DNA of 32,321 nt from an uncultured Treponema sp. GTDB lineage: Bacteria > Spirochaetota > Spirochaetia > Treponematales > Treponemataceae. The stretch spans positions 1-32,321 of the forward strand of contig NZ_CAMCEC010000027.1 of NCBI RefSeq assembly GCF_945873775.1, written 5' to 3'. The position numbers were made by a program, and so were the translations under genes. Below the pieces are notes generated by a model. It worked only from the letters and a program-made list of their open reading frames with translations. It was not told the DNA's origin and did not search any database. Below, in pieces: positions 1 through 9,700 of the stretch (within the stretch, counting starts at the first letter, position 1; every line of letters starts with the position of its first letter).

Positions 1-1
1 C

Positions 2-766
2 ATTCTTAATTCAGCAGAATTCACTTCGCATGACGCAGAAGCAATTGACACTGAAACAGAAGAAACAAATGAACCGGAACCAGCTGAAAAAATTGAAGAG
101 CCTGTTGAATCAGAAGAAACAGAGATTTCAGAACTACAGCCAGAAGAAGAAATTACAGTTCCAGCCGCAACAGAAAATTTTGAAGAGCCTGAAATTTCAG
201 AGCCAAAAGAAATCGCTGAACCAGAAATAGACACATCATCAGAAGTTTCAGAACCAGAAATTGCAGAACAGCCGGAAGAACCAGCTCAGCAAGAAGACGA
301 AAAGGCAACCATAACAGATGAAGATATTCCTTCACCTACTTTGGAATCGCTGAACATTCAGAATACAGAAATTAAAGACGAGCCGCTCACAGAAGACAAC
401 ATTGAGTATCTTACAAGCGAAGTGCCGGAAGAACTTCGTGAAGAAGAAAATGAAGCTGAAGATGAAAATCTTGAAACAGGAATCAGCGAGCATCCAGTAG
501 AAAATGTGTTCACAAATTGGGAAGCCGCTCCTGAACCTGAAAAAACAGAAATTCAGAATTTGGAAGAACCTGCATCTGAATCTCCGGCGGAAATCAAAGA
601 CCGTTCAAATGAAATTCCAGCTGACATGAAAGCAGAAATTAAATCTGTGCTCGCATACATGGATCAGCTTTTGGAAAATCTTCCGGAAGATAAGATTGCT
701 GAATTTGCGCAGTCAGAGCAATTTGAAACATACAAAAAACTTTTTGCCGAACTTGGACTTTCATAA
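2..766 (+). CDS. Glu-rich acidic protein, 5'-truncated by the window edge
   Basis: The frame is open from base 2 to the TAA at 764-766, so at least 254 residues are present and the true start lies before the window. Residues up to about 200 are low-complexity, dominated by Glu, Pro, Ser and Ala in loose EPE/EEP repeats. Only the last 45 or so residues look folded: an amphipathic helical segment around MKAEIKSVLAYMDQLLENL followed by EFAQSEQFETYKKLF. I do not recognise a named domain; my recollection is that similar C-termini occur in hypothetical proteins of other treponemes. The TTG at 341 is an internal Leu codon, not a start, because the same composition continues upstream of it. A strong terminator follows, so this is the last gene of its transcript. 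The acidic linker resembles that of the protein at 3849-5195. Confidence 0.8.
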   Translation: MLNSAEFTSHDAEAIDTETEETNEPEPAEKIEEPVESEETEISELQPEEEITVPAATENFEEPEISEPKEIAEPEIDTSSEVSEPEIAEQPEEPAQQEDEKATITDEDIPSPTLESLNIQNTEIKDEPLTEDNIEYLTSEVPEELREEENEAEDENLETGISEHPVENVFTNWEAAPEPEKTEIQNLEEPASESPAEIKDRSNEIPADMKAEIKSVLAYMDQLLENLPEDKIAEFAQSEQFETYKKLFAELGLS

Positions 767-794
767 TAAAAAAGCTTTAAGAATATAATTACAA

Positions 795-833
795 AGAGCC
801 ATATTTCCAATTGGAAATGTGGCTCTGCTTTTT
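795..833 (+). terminator. Rho-independent terminator after the acidic protein gene
   Basis: A 14-bp stem (795-808 with 813-826, one G-U pair) and an AATT loop are followed by GCTTTTT. It sits 28 bp after the stop codon. The ribosome-binding site of the next gene begins only 7 nt after the T-run, so there is no room for a promoter between them: the next gene needs read-through, or a promoter upstream that makes the hairpin part of its leader. A TATAAT lies at 784-789 but without a good -35. Confidence 0.8.
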
Positions 834-853
834 AAAACACGGAGAAAATATTG

Positions 854-2359
854 ATGGAATTTTCAACAGCAACAAACGGCGAAACAACTTGCACTGAAAA
901 CGGATTCCGTCTGCATTCTTCCTACAATCCATCAAAAGAAGCTGAACGTTTTTGCAACACGGCGGAATGTTCATTTTATCCGCGCTATGTGCTCGTAACA
1001 GAACCTGCCCTTTCCTACTGCGTTCCATTTCTGAAAAAAAAATTCAGAAACGCAATCTTGTGCTGCATAAGATTTTCAAAAGAATTCGAAAGCACAAATT
1101 CAAGATGGAATAAAATTTTTTACGCTTATGGAAAATCACAAAAAACAAATCCGCTTCTTGAAGAGCAGATTTTTAACTTTATGGGAGATGAAGGAATTTC
1201 AGCGTGCCTTTTTCTTTCCTGGAAACCAAGTGAAAATCCGTTCAAGGAACTTTATGAATTTTCATGGGAGGCAATAAAAAAAGCTGTTTTAAAAAGCAGA
1301 AGCGTGCTTGCAACAAGAACATTTTTCAGCAAAAGATGGACAAAAAACGCGCTTAGATTTTCAATGTTCTGCAAAAAAACTGCGCTCATAAAAAATGGAA
1401 CATCCGACATTGTTGTGTGCGCAAGCGGACCAAGCTTAAAATCCGATATTCCGTTTTTAAAAAAATACCGGAAAAGATTTTTTTTAATAGCAGTTTCATC
1501 GGCACTTTCTCCGCTGATTTACAATGGAATTACACCGGATTTATGCATTTCTACTGACGGCGGCTACTGGGCAAAACTTCACCTTGTTTCATTGTGCAAT
1601 TCAAAAAAAATTCCGCTCGCATTGCCAGGAGAAGCCTCGTGCTTTGCATCAATATTGGAAAGCACTGACATAATTCCGCTTTTTTATGGAGACGGATGTT
1701 CAGAAGAAATTTTGAAAAGTTCAGGCTACAGCGGACATTCTGCATTTAGAAATGGCAGCGCAAGCGGGACTGCGGCTTATTTTGCACTTTCAATCACAAG
1801 CGGAAAAATTTTTTACTGCGGACTTGACCTTTCATTTTCAAAAGGACTTTCACACACACAGCCAAATGAACTTGAAAAACGAAATTCAGTTTTTGACAAC
1901 AGAATATGCACAAGCGAAACTCGAAATTTTTCTTCGGAAATAAATACAGCTTCCATTAACATTTACAGAACATGGTTTTCTTCAAATGATTTTTTCGGAC
2001 GAATTTTCCGGCTAAGCGACAATTTCAACTATGATTCAAAACTTGGAAAAATCCAAGACGTTGACTGGAATTTTTTTGAAAAACAAACTTTTGATTTTAA
2101 GAACAAGACAAAACCACAAATAATTGAAACGCAAAATATTTTCAACAAAGAGCAACGGATAAATTTTTTACGCGACATTGTAATAAAAAATATTTCAAAT
2201 CCAGAATGGATAAAAAATGCACTGCCAGCCGAAGCCATATCTTTAGAAAGATGCAAAGACTTGTGCGAAAAAGAAAAAATTGAAAAAAGAATTCAAGAAG
2301 GAATGAAAATATTTTTTTGTGATATAATGAAAGCCCTAGGAAGAAATGTTGCAATATGA
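854..2359 (+). CDS. MptE-like / DUF115 (Maf-related) protein A
   Basis: 501 residues. The central segment, residues 185-240, has the DUF115 signature: a beta strand ending in ASGPSL (190-195), then a hydrophobic strand and SSALSPLIYNGITPDLCISTD. This family includes archaeal 6-hydroxymethylpterin diphosphokinase MptE and the bacterial motility accessory factors (Maf) that transfer nonulosonic acids to flagellin. In treponemes a flagellin-modifying role is more plausible than pterin synthesis, but that is inference. ATG 854 is chosen over TTG 851 because GGAG at 841-844 then has normal spacing. The stop overlaps the next start as ATGA (2356-2359), which implies translational coupling with a second family member. 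Confidence 0.8.
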   Translation: MEFSTATNGETTCTENGFRLHSSYNPSKEAERFCNTAECSFYPRYVLVTEPALSYCVPFLKKKFRNAILCCIRFSKEFESTNSRWNKIFYAYGKSQKTNPLLEEQIFNFMGDEGISACLFLSWKPSENPFKELYEFSWEAIKKAVLKSRSVLATRTFFSKRWTKNALRFSMFCKKTALIKNGTSDIVVCASGPSLKSDIPFLKKYRKRFFLIAVSSALSPLIYNGITPDLCISTDGGYWAKLHLVSLCNSKKIPLALPGEASCFASILESTDIIPLFYGDGCSEEILKSSGYSGHSAFRNGSASGTAAYFALSITSGKIFYCGLDLSFSKGLSHTQPNELEKRNSVFDNRICTSETRNFSSEINTASINIYRTWFSSNDFFGRIFRLSDNFNYDSKLGKIQDVDWNFFEKQTFDFKNKTKPQIIETQNIFNKEQRINFLRDIVIKNISNPEWIKNALPAEAISLERCKDLCEKEKIEKRIQEGMKIFFCDIMKALGRNVAI

Positions 2360-3843
2360 TTTATTCAAATGAAATATCCGAAGCAAAAAACGGAAGCAAA
2401 ATTCCATTGTTTAAAAATGGCAAGCCGGCAAATTCAAAATACAATCCTGACGCAGAACAAATTTTATTTGAATCTTCTCCGCAAGGCTGCATCATAGTTG
2501 CAGGAATTGCTGGCGGATTTCATATAGAAAAACTTCTTAATGAAAAAAACATTTCTCTTATAATTGCAGTTGAAGCTGATTCTGAAAGCCTTGAATTTTG
2601 CAAGCAGTTTTCTTCTGTAAAAAAAATATCAGAATGCAAAAAAACAATACTATGCGACAAATCTAATCTTGAAAAAACTCTTTGCACAAAATATTTTCCT
2701 GCGATTTACAAAAACCTAACGTTAGTTTTTCACAGAGCATGGAAGAATGAAAATCCTCAGATAGCTCAAGAGATTTCTTTAATTGTAAAAAACTTCCTTG
2801 AAAAAATTTCAGCGGACTATTCTGTTCAGGCGCATTTTGGAAAATTATGGCAAAGAAATATTTTGTTAAACTTAAAATTTATTTCAGACCATAGCAACGA
2901 AAATTTTTTTTCAGCAAAACTTGAACAAGATAAAATAAAAAAAACAGCAGCAATAGTAGCCGCAGGGCCAACACTGGATTTTTCAATAGAAGAAATAAAA
3001 CGCGGAGATTTTTTTGTAATTTCAACTGACACTGCATTTGGCACGCTTATCCAAAATTCCATAGTTCCAGATGCCGTTATAAACATTGACGCACAGCACA
3101 TTTCTTCCGAGCATTTTTTCTGTACAGGCGAAGAAACAAAGACAACTTTCGTTTTTGACTTATGTTCAAATCTCGAATCTGTAAATTTTGTATATAATAA
3201 AAAAAATAAAATTCAGTTTTGCATAAACCAGCATCCGCTTTCTTTCCTTGCCACAAAAAATATGGAGATAACAAAAATTGAATCTGGAGCAGGAACTGTA
3301 ACAATTGCGGCGGCGGACTGGGCAAAAAACTGCGGATTTCAGAAACTGAAATTCTTTGGAGCAGATTTTTCATACAGCTTCGGAAAACCATACACAAAAG
3401 GAACTTATCTTGAAAAACAGTTTTTTTCAAAATCAAACAGAATAATTTCCACAGAAGAAAAATATGCTGCCTTAATGTTCAGAACAGAATTAGAAAAAAT
3501 TCACGGGCAAAAAAATTCATTCACAACAGAAGTGTTAAAGCGATACAAAAAATCTCTTGAAGACTGGGCTGAAAAAAATTCGTTTAAATTAAAAAATGGA
3601 GTTTACATTTCAGAGAGAAAAATAGAAACAAAAAATTTCAGCGCAAAAAGCAATTTCAACTATTCTGAATTTTACAGTCAGTTTATAAATGGAATCAAAG
3701 AGCTTTTAAAAAATCCTGAGCCAGAAATAATTTTGGAAAGCAACTGGGGACTTTCAGTTTTGCCGATTCTTGCTTTTTTTAAAAACAACACACTTTTTGA
3801 CAGTTTAAAACTTGCATACAATCAGGCTCTACGGTATAATTGA
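2356..3843 (+). CDS. MptE-like / DUF115 (Maf-related) protein B
   Basis: 495 residues, a diverged paralogue of the preceding protein. Both have a YNP element in the N-terminal region and the same core: here VAAGPTL (201-207) and then STDTAFGTLIQNSIVPDAVINID. A segment near residue 50 (IVAGIAGGFHIEKLL) resembles the start of a Rossmann-like fold. The start is the ATG overlapping the upstream TGA, with no independent ribosome-binding site, so expression depends on the gene before it. Its own stop TGA (3841-3843) overlaps a TTG in the next frame. Like its neighbour it could be a glycosyltransferase for flagellin; the acceptor and sugar cannot be read from the sequence. Confidence 0.8.
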   Translation: MIYSNEISEAKNGSKIPLFKNGKPANSKYNPDAEQILFESSPQGCIIVAGIAGGFHIEKLLNEKNISLIIAVEADSESLEFCKQFSSVKKISECKKTILCDKSNLEKTLCTKYFPAIYKNLTLVFHRAWKNENPQIAQEISLIVKNFLEKISADYSVQAHFGKLWQRNILLNLKFISDHSNENFFSAKLEQDKIKKTAAIVAAGPTLDFSIEEIKRGDFFVISTDTAFGTLIQNSIVPDAVINIDAQHISSEHFFCTGEETKTTFVFDLCSNLESVNFVYNKKNKIQFCINQHPLSFLATKNMEITKIESGAGTVTIAAADWAKNCGFQKLKFFGADFSYSFGKPYTKGTYLEKQFFSKSNRIISTEEKYAALMFRTELEKIHGQKNSFTTEVLKRYKKSLEDWAEKNSFKLKNGVYISERKIETKNFSAKSNFNYSEFYSQFINGIKELLKNPEPEIILESNWGLSVLPILAFFKNNTLFDSLKLAYNQALRYN

Positions 3844-3848
3844 AGACT

Positions 3849-5195
3849 ATGAGAGCAAAAAGAAATTCGATTTTTATAACAACAATTTGCGCTGTATACA
3901 TTTTGTCATTGCTGGTTTTTATTATTTCGCTTGCCGCTGAATATAAGCAAGGTGCTTTTAATTCCCAGAACAGATTCAATTCAATTACAAGGGATTTAAG
4001 CAGAATCAGCAAAAATTATGCGCCGCAAAGCAAAAAGTTTTACGATGAATTTCTTGCTTCACTCGGAAACATTTCAGACATAGCAGGTCTTCAAATCAAA
4101 TATGGCGAGGAGCTGATTTTTTCTTATCCTGGAAAAATGTCTGAATTTGAAAAAATAAATTCTTCACTTGTAAAAATTTATTCAACAACAGTTTTTACAG
4201 AAAATGGAATTCCGCTTTCACTTACATCTTCAATATATTTGCTCAAGCCTGTTTCAATTTTTTACAAAGGCAGGATTGCTTTTATAGTCGTAATAATTGC
4301 AACTTTGGCAACAGCAACCTATCTTGCGTTCTTCATAAAAAATGGAACTTTCCCAAAAGAGTCTGAAACCGATGACCTTGAGCAAACTGAATATCCAGAA
4401 ATAGAATCCTACGATGATTTTTCAGAAGAAAATGAAGAAGAGCAAAATAACGAAGAAAATACAAATGAAGCAAATGAGGAAAACTCAGAAACTATTATAG
4501 AACAGGAAGAAGCTCCGCAAGAGCAGCAGGAAGAAGATGTTTTGGCATTTTTAAATTCTGAGCCGGAAAAAGAAGCTGACAGTCAGCCAGAGCATTCAGA
4601 AGATAAGAACGAAGCTTCCGCGGAAGAAGAACCATCGGGACTTTTCTGCCCTAGCACAGGATTTGGCTGGGAACAATATATGCTCACACGCCTTGACAGC
4701 GAGCTTATAAGATCTGCTTCAAGTGATCAGGATTTGTCATTGTTTACAATAAAAATAAAAGACATTGACTGGGATTCTGAATGCGGAAAGGAAATCAGCA
4801 AAACAATTCTTGAAAAGGTTAAATTCAACGATCTTGTTTTCAATTATAAAGAAGACGGAGCAAGCGCAATTTTCCAGAATCAGAACACAGACAAATCGCT
4901 TGTAATTGCAGGAGATCTTCACACAGAAATAACTTCTGTTCTCTCAAAATACAATGAGCAGCATTTTGTAGGAATTGGAATTTCATCACGGACGTTGCGC
5001 TTAATTTCTGCAACACGTCTTGCAAACGAAAGTGAAGAAGCATTGAATAGAGCTGACGCAGATTCTCCTATAATTGCATTTAGAGTGAATCCAGAAAGAT
5101 ATAAGGATTTTCTAGCGTCAGAATCATTTCAAGAAGAAACAACTTCTTCAGAACAAAAAGAAAAAGCAAGCGCAGAGACAAAACAGGAAGAATAA
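3849..5195 (+). CDS. Two-TM protein with acidic linker and degenerate GGDEF-like domain
   Basis: 448 residues from ATG 3849; a TTG at 3840 that overlaps the previous stop is the alternative start. A first TM helix lies at about residues 8-30 and a second at about 142-163, with some 110 extracytoplasmic residues between. Next come about 95 residues of Glu-rich linker, then a C-terminal domain from about 265. That domain has the plan of a diguanylate cyclase (YMLTRLDSELIRSASSDQDLSLFTIKIKDIDW, a later IGISS strand, then ATRLANESEEALNRAD). At the catalytic turn, however, it reads YKEDGASAIF instead of GG(D/E)EF. Cyclase activity is therefore unlikely; sensing or scaffolding is possible. It is the last gene of the DUF115 cluster and ends 6 bp from a convergent gene. 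Confidence 0.7.
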   Translation: MRAKRNSIFITTICAVYILSLLVFIISLAAEYKQGAFNSQNRFNSITRDLSRISKNYAPQSKKFYDEFLASLGNISDIAGLQIKYGEELIFSYPGKMSEFEKINSSLVKIYSTTVFTENGIPLSLTSSIYLLKPVSIFYKGRIAFIVVIIATLATATYLAFFIKNGTFPKESETDDLEQTEYPEIESYDDFSEENEEEQNNEENTNEANEENSETIIEQEEAPQEQQEEDVLAFLNSEPEKEADSQPEHSEDKNEASAEEEPSGLFCPSTGFGWEQYMLTRLDSELIRSASSDQDLSLFTIKIKDIDWDSECGKEISKTILEKVKFNDLVFNYKEDGASAIFQNQNTDKSLVIAGDLHTEITSVLSKYNEQHFVGIGISSRTLRLISATRLANESEEALNRADADSPIIAFRVNPERYKDFLASESFQEETTSSEQKEKASAETKQEE

Positions 5196-5201
5196 AAAGA
5201 C

Positions 5202-5810
5202 CTATTCCAAATTTTCTTCTTCTACAGAATTTGATTCTTGCAAATCAGCATTTTGCTCCGGCAAAAATTCTTCTAGTTTTTTCTTTATAGCAGGAATCGA
5301 TTCTTCATCTGGAAACTTTTCTTCAAGCGATTTAAATTTTTCATTTGCCTCTTCATATTTTTTTTCAGAGACAAGAACTGCAATAAGATTTTTCAGCATA
5401 AAAGAATCATCGGGATTATTTTCATAAAGACCAGAATATAAAGTTTCAGCTTCTTCCAAATTTCCGCGCATTGCTTCTATATAAGCCAAAGAAGTTTTTA
5501 AAGTCGTATTTTCAGAATCACTTTGCAAAAGCTGTTCAAAAGAGGACTGGGCTTCATTCCAGTTTTTTAAGTAAATATTGCAAAGCGCAATTTCATAAAA
5601 AGCATAGTCATGCAGAGAATCGGACGGCAAAGTTTTTTTATAATATTCAATAGCTTTGCTGTAATTTTCTAAACTCTTATAATTTTCCGCTATTGAAAAA
5701 TATTCTTCAAAAAGATTTCTTTCTATAACTTTTTTTTCACAAGGAATAGAAGTTGCGCATCTGCAAAAAACAAACGGCAGCATCAAAAAAAGAAAACTTT
5801 GAATTTTCAT
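5202..5810 (-). CDS. TPR-repeat lipoprotein (TP0454-like by position)
   Basis: 202 residues. The N-terminus is a short basic stretch, a hydrophobic core and cysteines at 16, 18 and 24, which suggests a loose treponemal lipobox (PFVFC). Residues 35-175 contain about four tetratricopeptide repeats: YFSIAENYKSLENYSKAIEYYKKTL, AFYEIALCNIYLKNWNEAQSSFEQLL, then two more. The tail is acidic. The ATG overlaps the stop of the upstream lipoprotein gene (ATGA at 5807-5810), so the two are translationally coupled and probably work together. In T. pallidum the gene after tp0453 (tp0454) is, as I recall, co-transcribed with it. Function here: a periplasmic protein-protein adaptor, inferred. Confidence 0.75.
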   Translation of the reverse strand: MKIQSFLFLMLPFVFCRCATSIPCEKKVIERNLFEEYFSIAENYKSLENYSKAIEYYKKTLPSDSLHDYAFYEIALCNIYLKNWNEAQSSFEQLLQSDSENTTLKTSLAYIEAMRGNLEEAETLYSGLYENNPDDSFMLKNLIAVLVSEKKYEEANEKFKSLEEKFPDEESIPAIKKKLEEFLPEQNADLQESNSVEEENLE

Positions 5811-6745
5811 TTTTTCACAGATTCTTCAATAACTTTGTCATCTACAACTTTATAATGCTTTCCAGTAATCGGATCGCGCAAAAATAATTCTTCAATTTTA
5901 TTTTCAGAAATTTCAATTCCAGAAATTTTCAAAGTTAAGTCATCAGTCTGTTCAACTGCGCCGCCAGTCATCGCAAAAGAAAGTCCAAGCAAAGAACGAA
6001 GAGCAACTACACTTCTTTTATCTAACAAATGAATGCTGAAAGAAAGCTCATACTTTCCAGAATATTTAGCGGAATCTTTTTTATCAGGGAAATAGCAAAG
6101 AGAACCAAAAATAGCATCTGTTCCAACATTTATGCTCTGCCCTATAAGGCTTCTTAAATACTGGCCAGGTTTAGTTATGTAAAAAAGAATTTCACCTTGA
6201 GACAAATTCTGGGCAATCCAATTTTTCCAGGCAGTCTCTGGAGCCGGATTATTTTCAGCAAATTTCTTTAAAAGCGAATCAACATTTTGCGCCGCACATA
6301 CTAAATTTGAAGAAGGAAACGAAGCCTGAAATCCGTCAGTTGCATGAGTAAACTTTTCAAATACTTTTTCATCATAGGAAACAAAAGATTTTTCCCAGCC
6401 GTTTTTCTTTGAAAGCGACGACTGAACTACAATATGAGGAATCGAAGTTTCTGATACAATTTGAAGACGCGAGCGGTCATCCACTGTGCCAAGACCTGCA
6501 TATAAAATTTCTGTTCTTGCCGCAATAGCCTTTGCATCTTTTTCAGCAAGCCCCGAAATTCTTGAGCAAAGAATTTTTGAAACCAGCTCCTGATTTTTGC
6601 TTGCAGGAACACTCATATAAATGCTGGAATTTTCTTCAAGCAGAGAAAGAGGATCAACATTCTGAACCTCCAGCTCCACTTTAGAAGATTTGCATCCAAA
6701 GAAAATCAGCATAGCAATAAAAACAGGAACAAGTCTCTTTTTCAA
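5807..6745 (-). CDS. TP0453-like outer-membrane-associated lipoprotein
   Basis: 312 residues starting at TTG 6745. The GGAGG at 6755-6751 sits 5 nt before this TTG, so the in-frame TTG at 6757 overlaps the ribosome-binding site and cannot be the start. The signal peptide is KKR followed by a hydrophobic core and lipobox IFFGC. The mature part opens with VDPLSLLEENSSIYMSVP, then ARTEILYAGLG and a SLSKKNGWEKSF segment. I recall the same order of landmarks in T. pallidum TP0453 (VDPL, VYLYFP, RTTAVYGAFF, SRSDGW). TP0453 is a lipoprotein that inserts amphipathic helices into the inner leaflet of the outer membrane. The position directly after ileS and before a TPR gene also matches. I could not align the full proteins. 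Confidence 0.75.
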   Translation of the reverse strand: MKKRLVPVFIAMLIFFGCKSSKVELEVQNVDPLSLLEENSSIYMSVPASKNQELVSKILCSRISGLAEKDAKAIAARTEILYAGLGTVDDRSRLQIVSETSIPHIVVQSSLSKKNGWEKSFVSYDEKVFEKFTHATDGFQASFPSSNLVCAAQNVDSLLKKFAENNPAPETAWKNWIAQNLSQGEILFYITKPGQYLRSLIGQSINVGTDAIFGSLCYFPDKKDSAKYSGKYELSFSIHLLDKRSVVALRSLLGLSFAMTGGAVEQTDDLTLKISGIEISENKIEELFLRDPITGKHYKVVDDKVIEESVKK

Positions 6746-6773
6746 ATCAGCCTCCAAATTTCAACAAGAAAGA

Positions 6774-9700
6774 TTAAATTTTCTTTACAGAAACAGTCCA
6801 TTTTGCATCTTCGCAGTCAATTTCAGTTCCAGAAGTATTTTCATTCCAAACAGCAGAAGACGCAAGAGTTTCTCCAGATATAAAATCCTTGAACATTTCA
6901 AATGCAGATTTCAAAACTTCAGAGCCGCCAACAGAAAGCTCAATCCTGTCTGTAACTTCAAAGCCGCTTTCTTTTCTAAGATTTTGAATTCCACGCACTA
7001 AATCGCGCACGTAGCCTTCTTTCTGTAGCTCATCTGTAATTTTTGTATCAAGTCCGACTGTCAAAGTTCCGTCATTTATAACTTTTAAATCTTCTTTTTC
7101 AAAACGCTCAACGAGAACATTTTCCTGGTTCAAAGAAACATCTTCACCGTCAACTTTTATAGAAACAGTTTTTCCGTCAAGAATCTGCTCAATCTGCTCA
7201 ATTGAAAGCTTTGTAATTTCAGCAGCGGCTGCCTTCATTTTTCCGCCCAGCTGTTTTCCGAGAACTCTGAAATTCGCCTTTGCCTTATATTCAACAAGCT
7301 CATCCTCGCGCTCATGGAAAATTACATTCTTAACATTCAGTTCTTCGGCGATTGTGTTCTGCATATCTGAAAGAACTTTTTTCTCTTCAGCGTTGCGTGT
7401 AACAAGAGCCACACTTGCAAGCGGCTGGCGGTTTTTCAAGTTAAACTGATTGCGGAGGCTTCTTCCCATTGAAACAGCTTTTTGAACGCTAGCCATTTTA
7501 AACTCAAGGTCTTCATCGCGGAATTTTTCATTGTAAACAGGATAATCCATTAAATGAACAGATTCTTTGTCTTCTGAAGTTTTTAAGTTCTGCCACAATT
7601 CCTCAGTAAGGAACGGAATAAACGGAGCAGCAACAAGCGCAAATGTTTTCAAAGCGGAATAAAGAGCGCCGTAAGCTTCAAGCTTGTCTGCATCGCTTCC
7701 AGATTTCCAGAAACGTCTTCTGTTTCTGCGGATATACCAGTTGTTAATCTGGTCGATAAATGAAAGCATAGGATCAATTGCCGCGCTAAGGTCATAGTCA
7801 TCCAAGGCAGAAGAAACATCTTTTACCATTTTCTGCGCAACCGAAAGAATCCAGCGGTCAAGAGGATTTTCTGGAAGTTTAGAATCAAACTCATGTCCAG
7901 TGCAAGTAACTCCGTCAATATTCGCATACTGAACAAAGAACGAATAAGAATTCCAAAGCGGAAGAATTATGCTCTTTATTACATCGCGCACGCCTTCGTC
8001 CGAATAGCGGATTTCATCAGCTTTTACAACCGCCGAATGCATAAGGAAAAGACGGATTGCATCTGCGCTCAGCTTATTAATAGCTTCGTTAGGATCTGTG
8101 TAGTTTCGCAAACTCTTGGACATTTTTCGTCCGTCGCTTGCAAGAACAATTCCATTTACAATGCAGTTTTTAAATGCCGGCTTGTCAAAAAGATTTGAAG
8201 CAAGAACAGTAAGCGTATAGAACCATCCGCGTGTCTGATCAAGACCTTCGCTTATAAAATCAGCCGGGAAATGGCTTTCAAAATATTCCTTGTTTTCAAA
8301 AGGATAATGCTGCTGCGCATAAGGCATTGAGCCAGATTCAAACCAGCAGTCAAAAACTTCTGGAATGCGCTTCATTGTTCCGCCGCACTTTTTGCAAGGA
8401 ATAGTTATTTTATCAACAAACTGCTTATGCAAATCTTCAGGATAAACTCCGCTAAACTCTTCAAGTTCTTTTCTTGAGCCAACACACAAAGTGTCGTTGC
8501 AGTCAGGGCATTTCCAAATTGGAATAGGATTTCCCCAATAGCGGTTTCGGCTGATTGCCCAGTCTCTAGCTCCAGCAAGCCATTTTCCAAAGCGGCCTTC
8601 TTTTATATGAGATGGCTGCCATTTTATCTGGGAATTCGCCTTTAAAAGACGCTCATGCTCATCAGCAACCTTTACAAACCAAGAGCCGATTCCTCTGTAA
8701 ATCAAAGGAGAGCCGCATCTCCAACAATGCGGATACTGGTGAAGAATTTGATCGCGTTTTACAAGCTTGCCTTCTTTTTTCAAGCGATCCATTATGTCTT
8801 TGTCGCAATCTTTTACAAAGCGTCCTGCATAATCAGTAACTTCTTTTGTAAATTTACATTCAGCGTCCATTGGCTCAACAGAAGGAATTCCAGTTCCCTT
8901 GAAAACTTTAGAGTCCTCTTCACCAAACGCAGGAGCAATATGAACAACTCCAGTTCCGTCTTCTGTTGAAACATAGTCGGCATTGAACATTCTGAAAGCG
9001 CCATCGCTTCCGTCTTCCTTTACAGCCAAGTCCTTGAAATAAGGGAAAAGAGGCTCATATTTTGCGCCAATAAAATCTTTTCCAGTTTTCTTATAAATAA
9101 CTTCGTAATCAGCTTCGTTCTTGTAATAAGAAGAAAGGCGGCTTTCTGCCAAAATATAAAAGTCTCCGCTTTCTTTGTCTTTTATTTTTACATACTCGAT
9201 GTCCGGTCCCATGCAAAGACCTTCATTAGAAGGAAGCGTCCAGGGAGTTGTTGTCCAGGCAAGGAAATAAGTGTTTCCGTTTTCCATTTCTGGATCTTCA
9301 AACGCAGCAGGCGCTTTTGTTACTTTGAAACGAATTGTAATCGCTGGATCCTGCTTTTCTTTGTAGCCTTGGGCAAGTTCATGCGTAGAAAGAACAGTTG
9401 CGCATCTTGGGCAATAAGGAAGAATGTACTTTCCTTCATAAATCATTCCTTTGTCCCAAAGAGATTTTGCAACCCACCAGATTGATTCCATAAAGTCAGG
9501 ATTCATTGTCTTGTAGTCGTTGTCAAAATCAACCCAGCGTCCCATGCGTGTAATTGTCTTGCGCCATTCTGAAGTGTATTTTAAAACAGAAGCGCGGCAT
9601 TTGTCATTGAAATTCGCAACGCCGTAAGCTTCAATCTCGTGCTTAGAGTTAATTCCAAGCTCTTTTTCTATCAGATTTTCAACAGGAAGACCATGGCAGT

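Noticed and set aside
30-230. Lys/Gln-rich frame at the window start
   Set aside because: It is the +1 shadow of the Glu-rich gene (GAA repeats read as AAG/AGA), which stays open from base 2 to 766.
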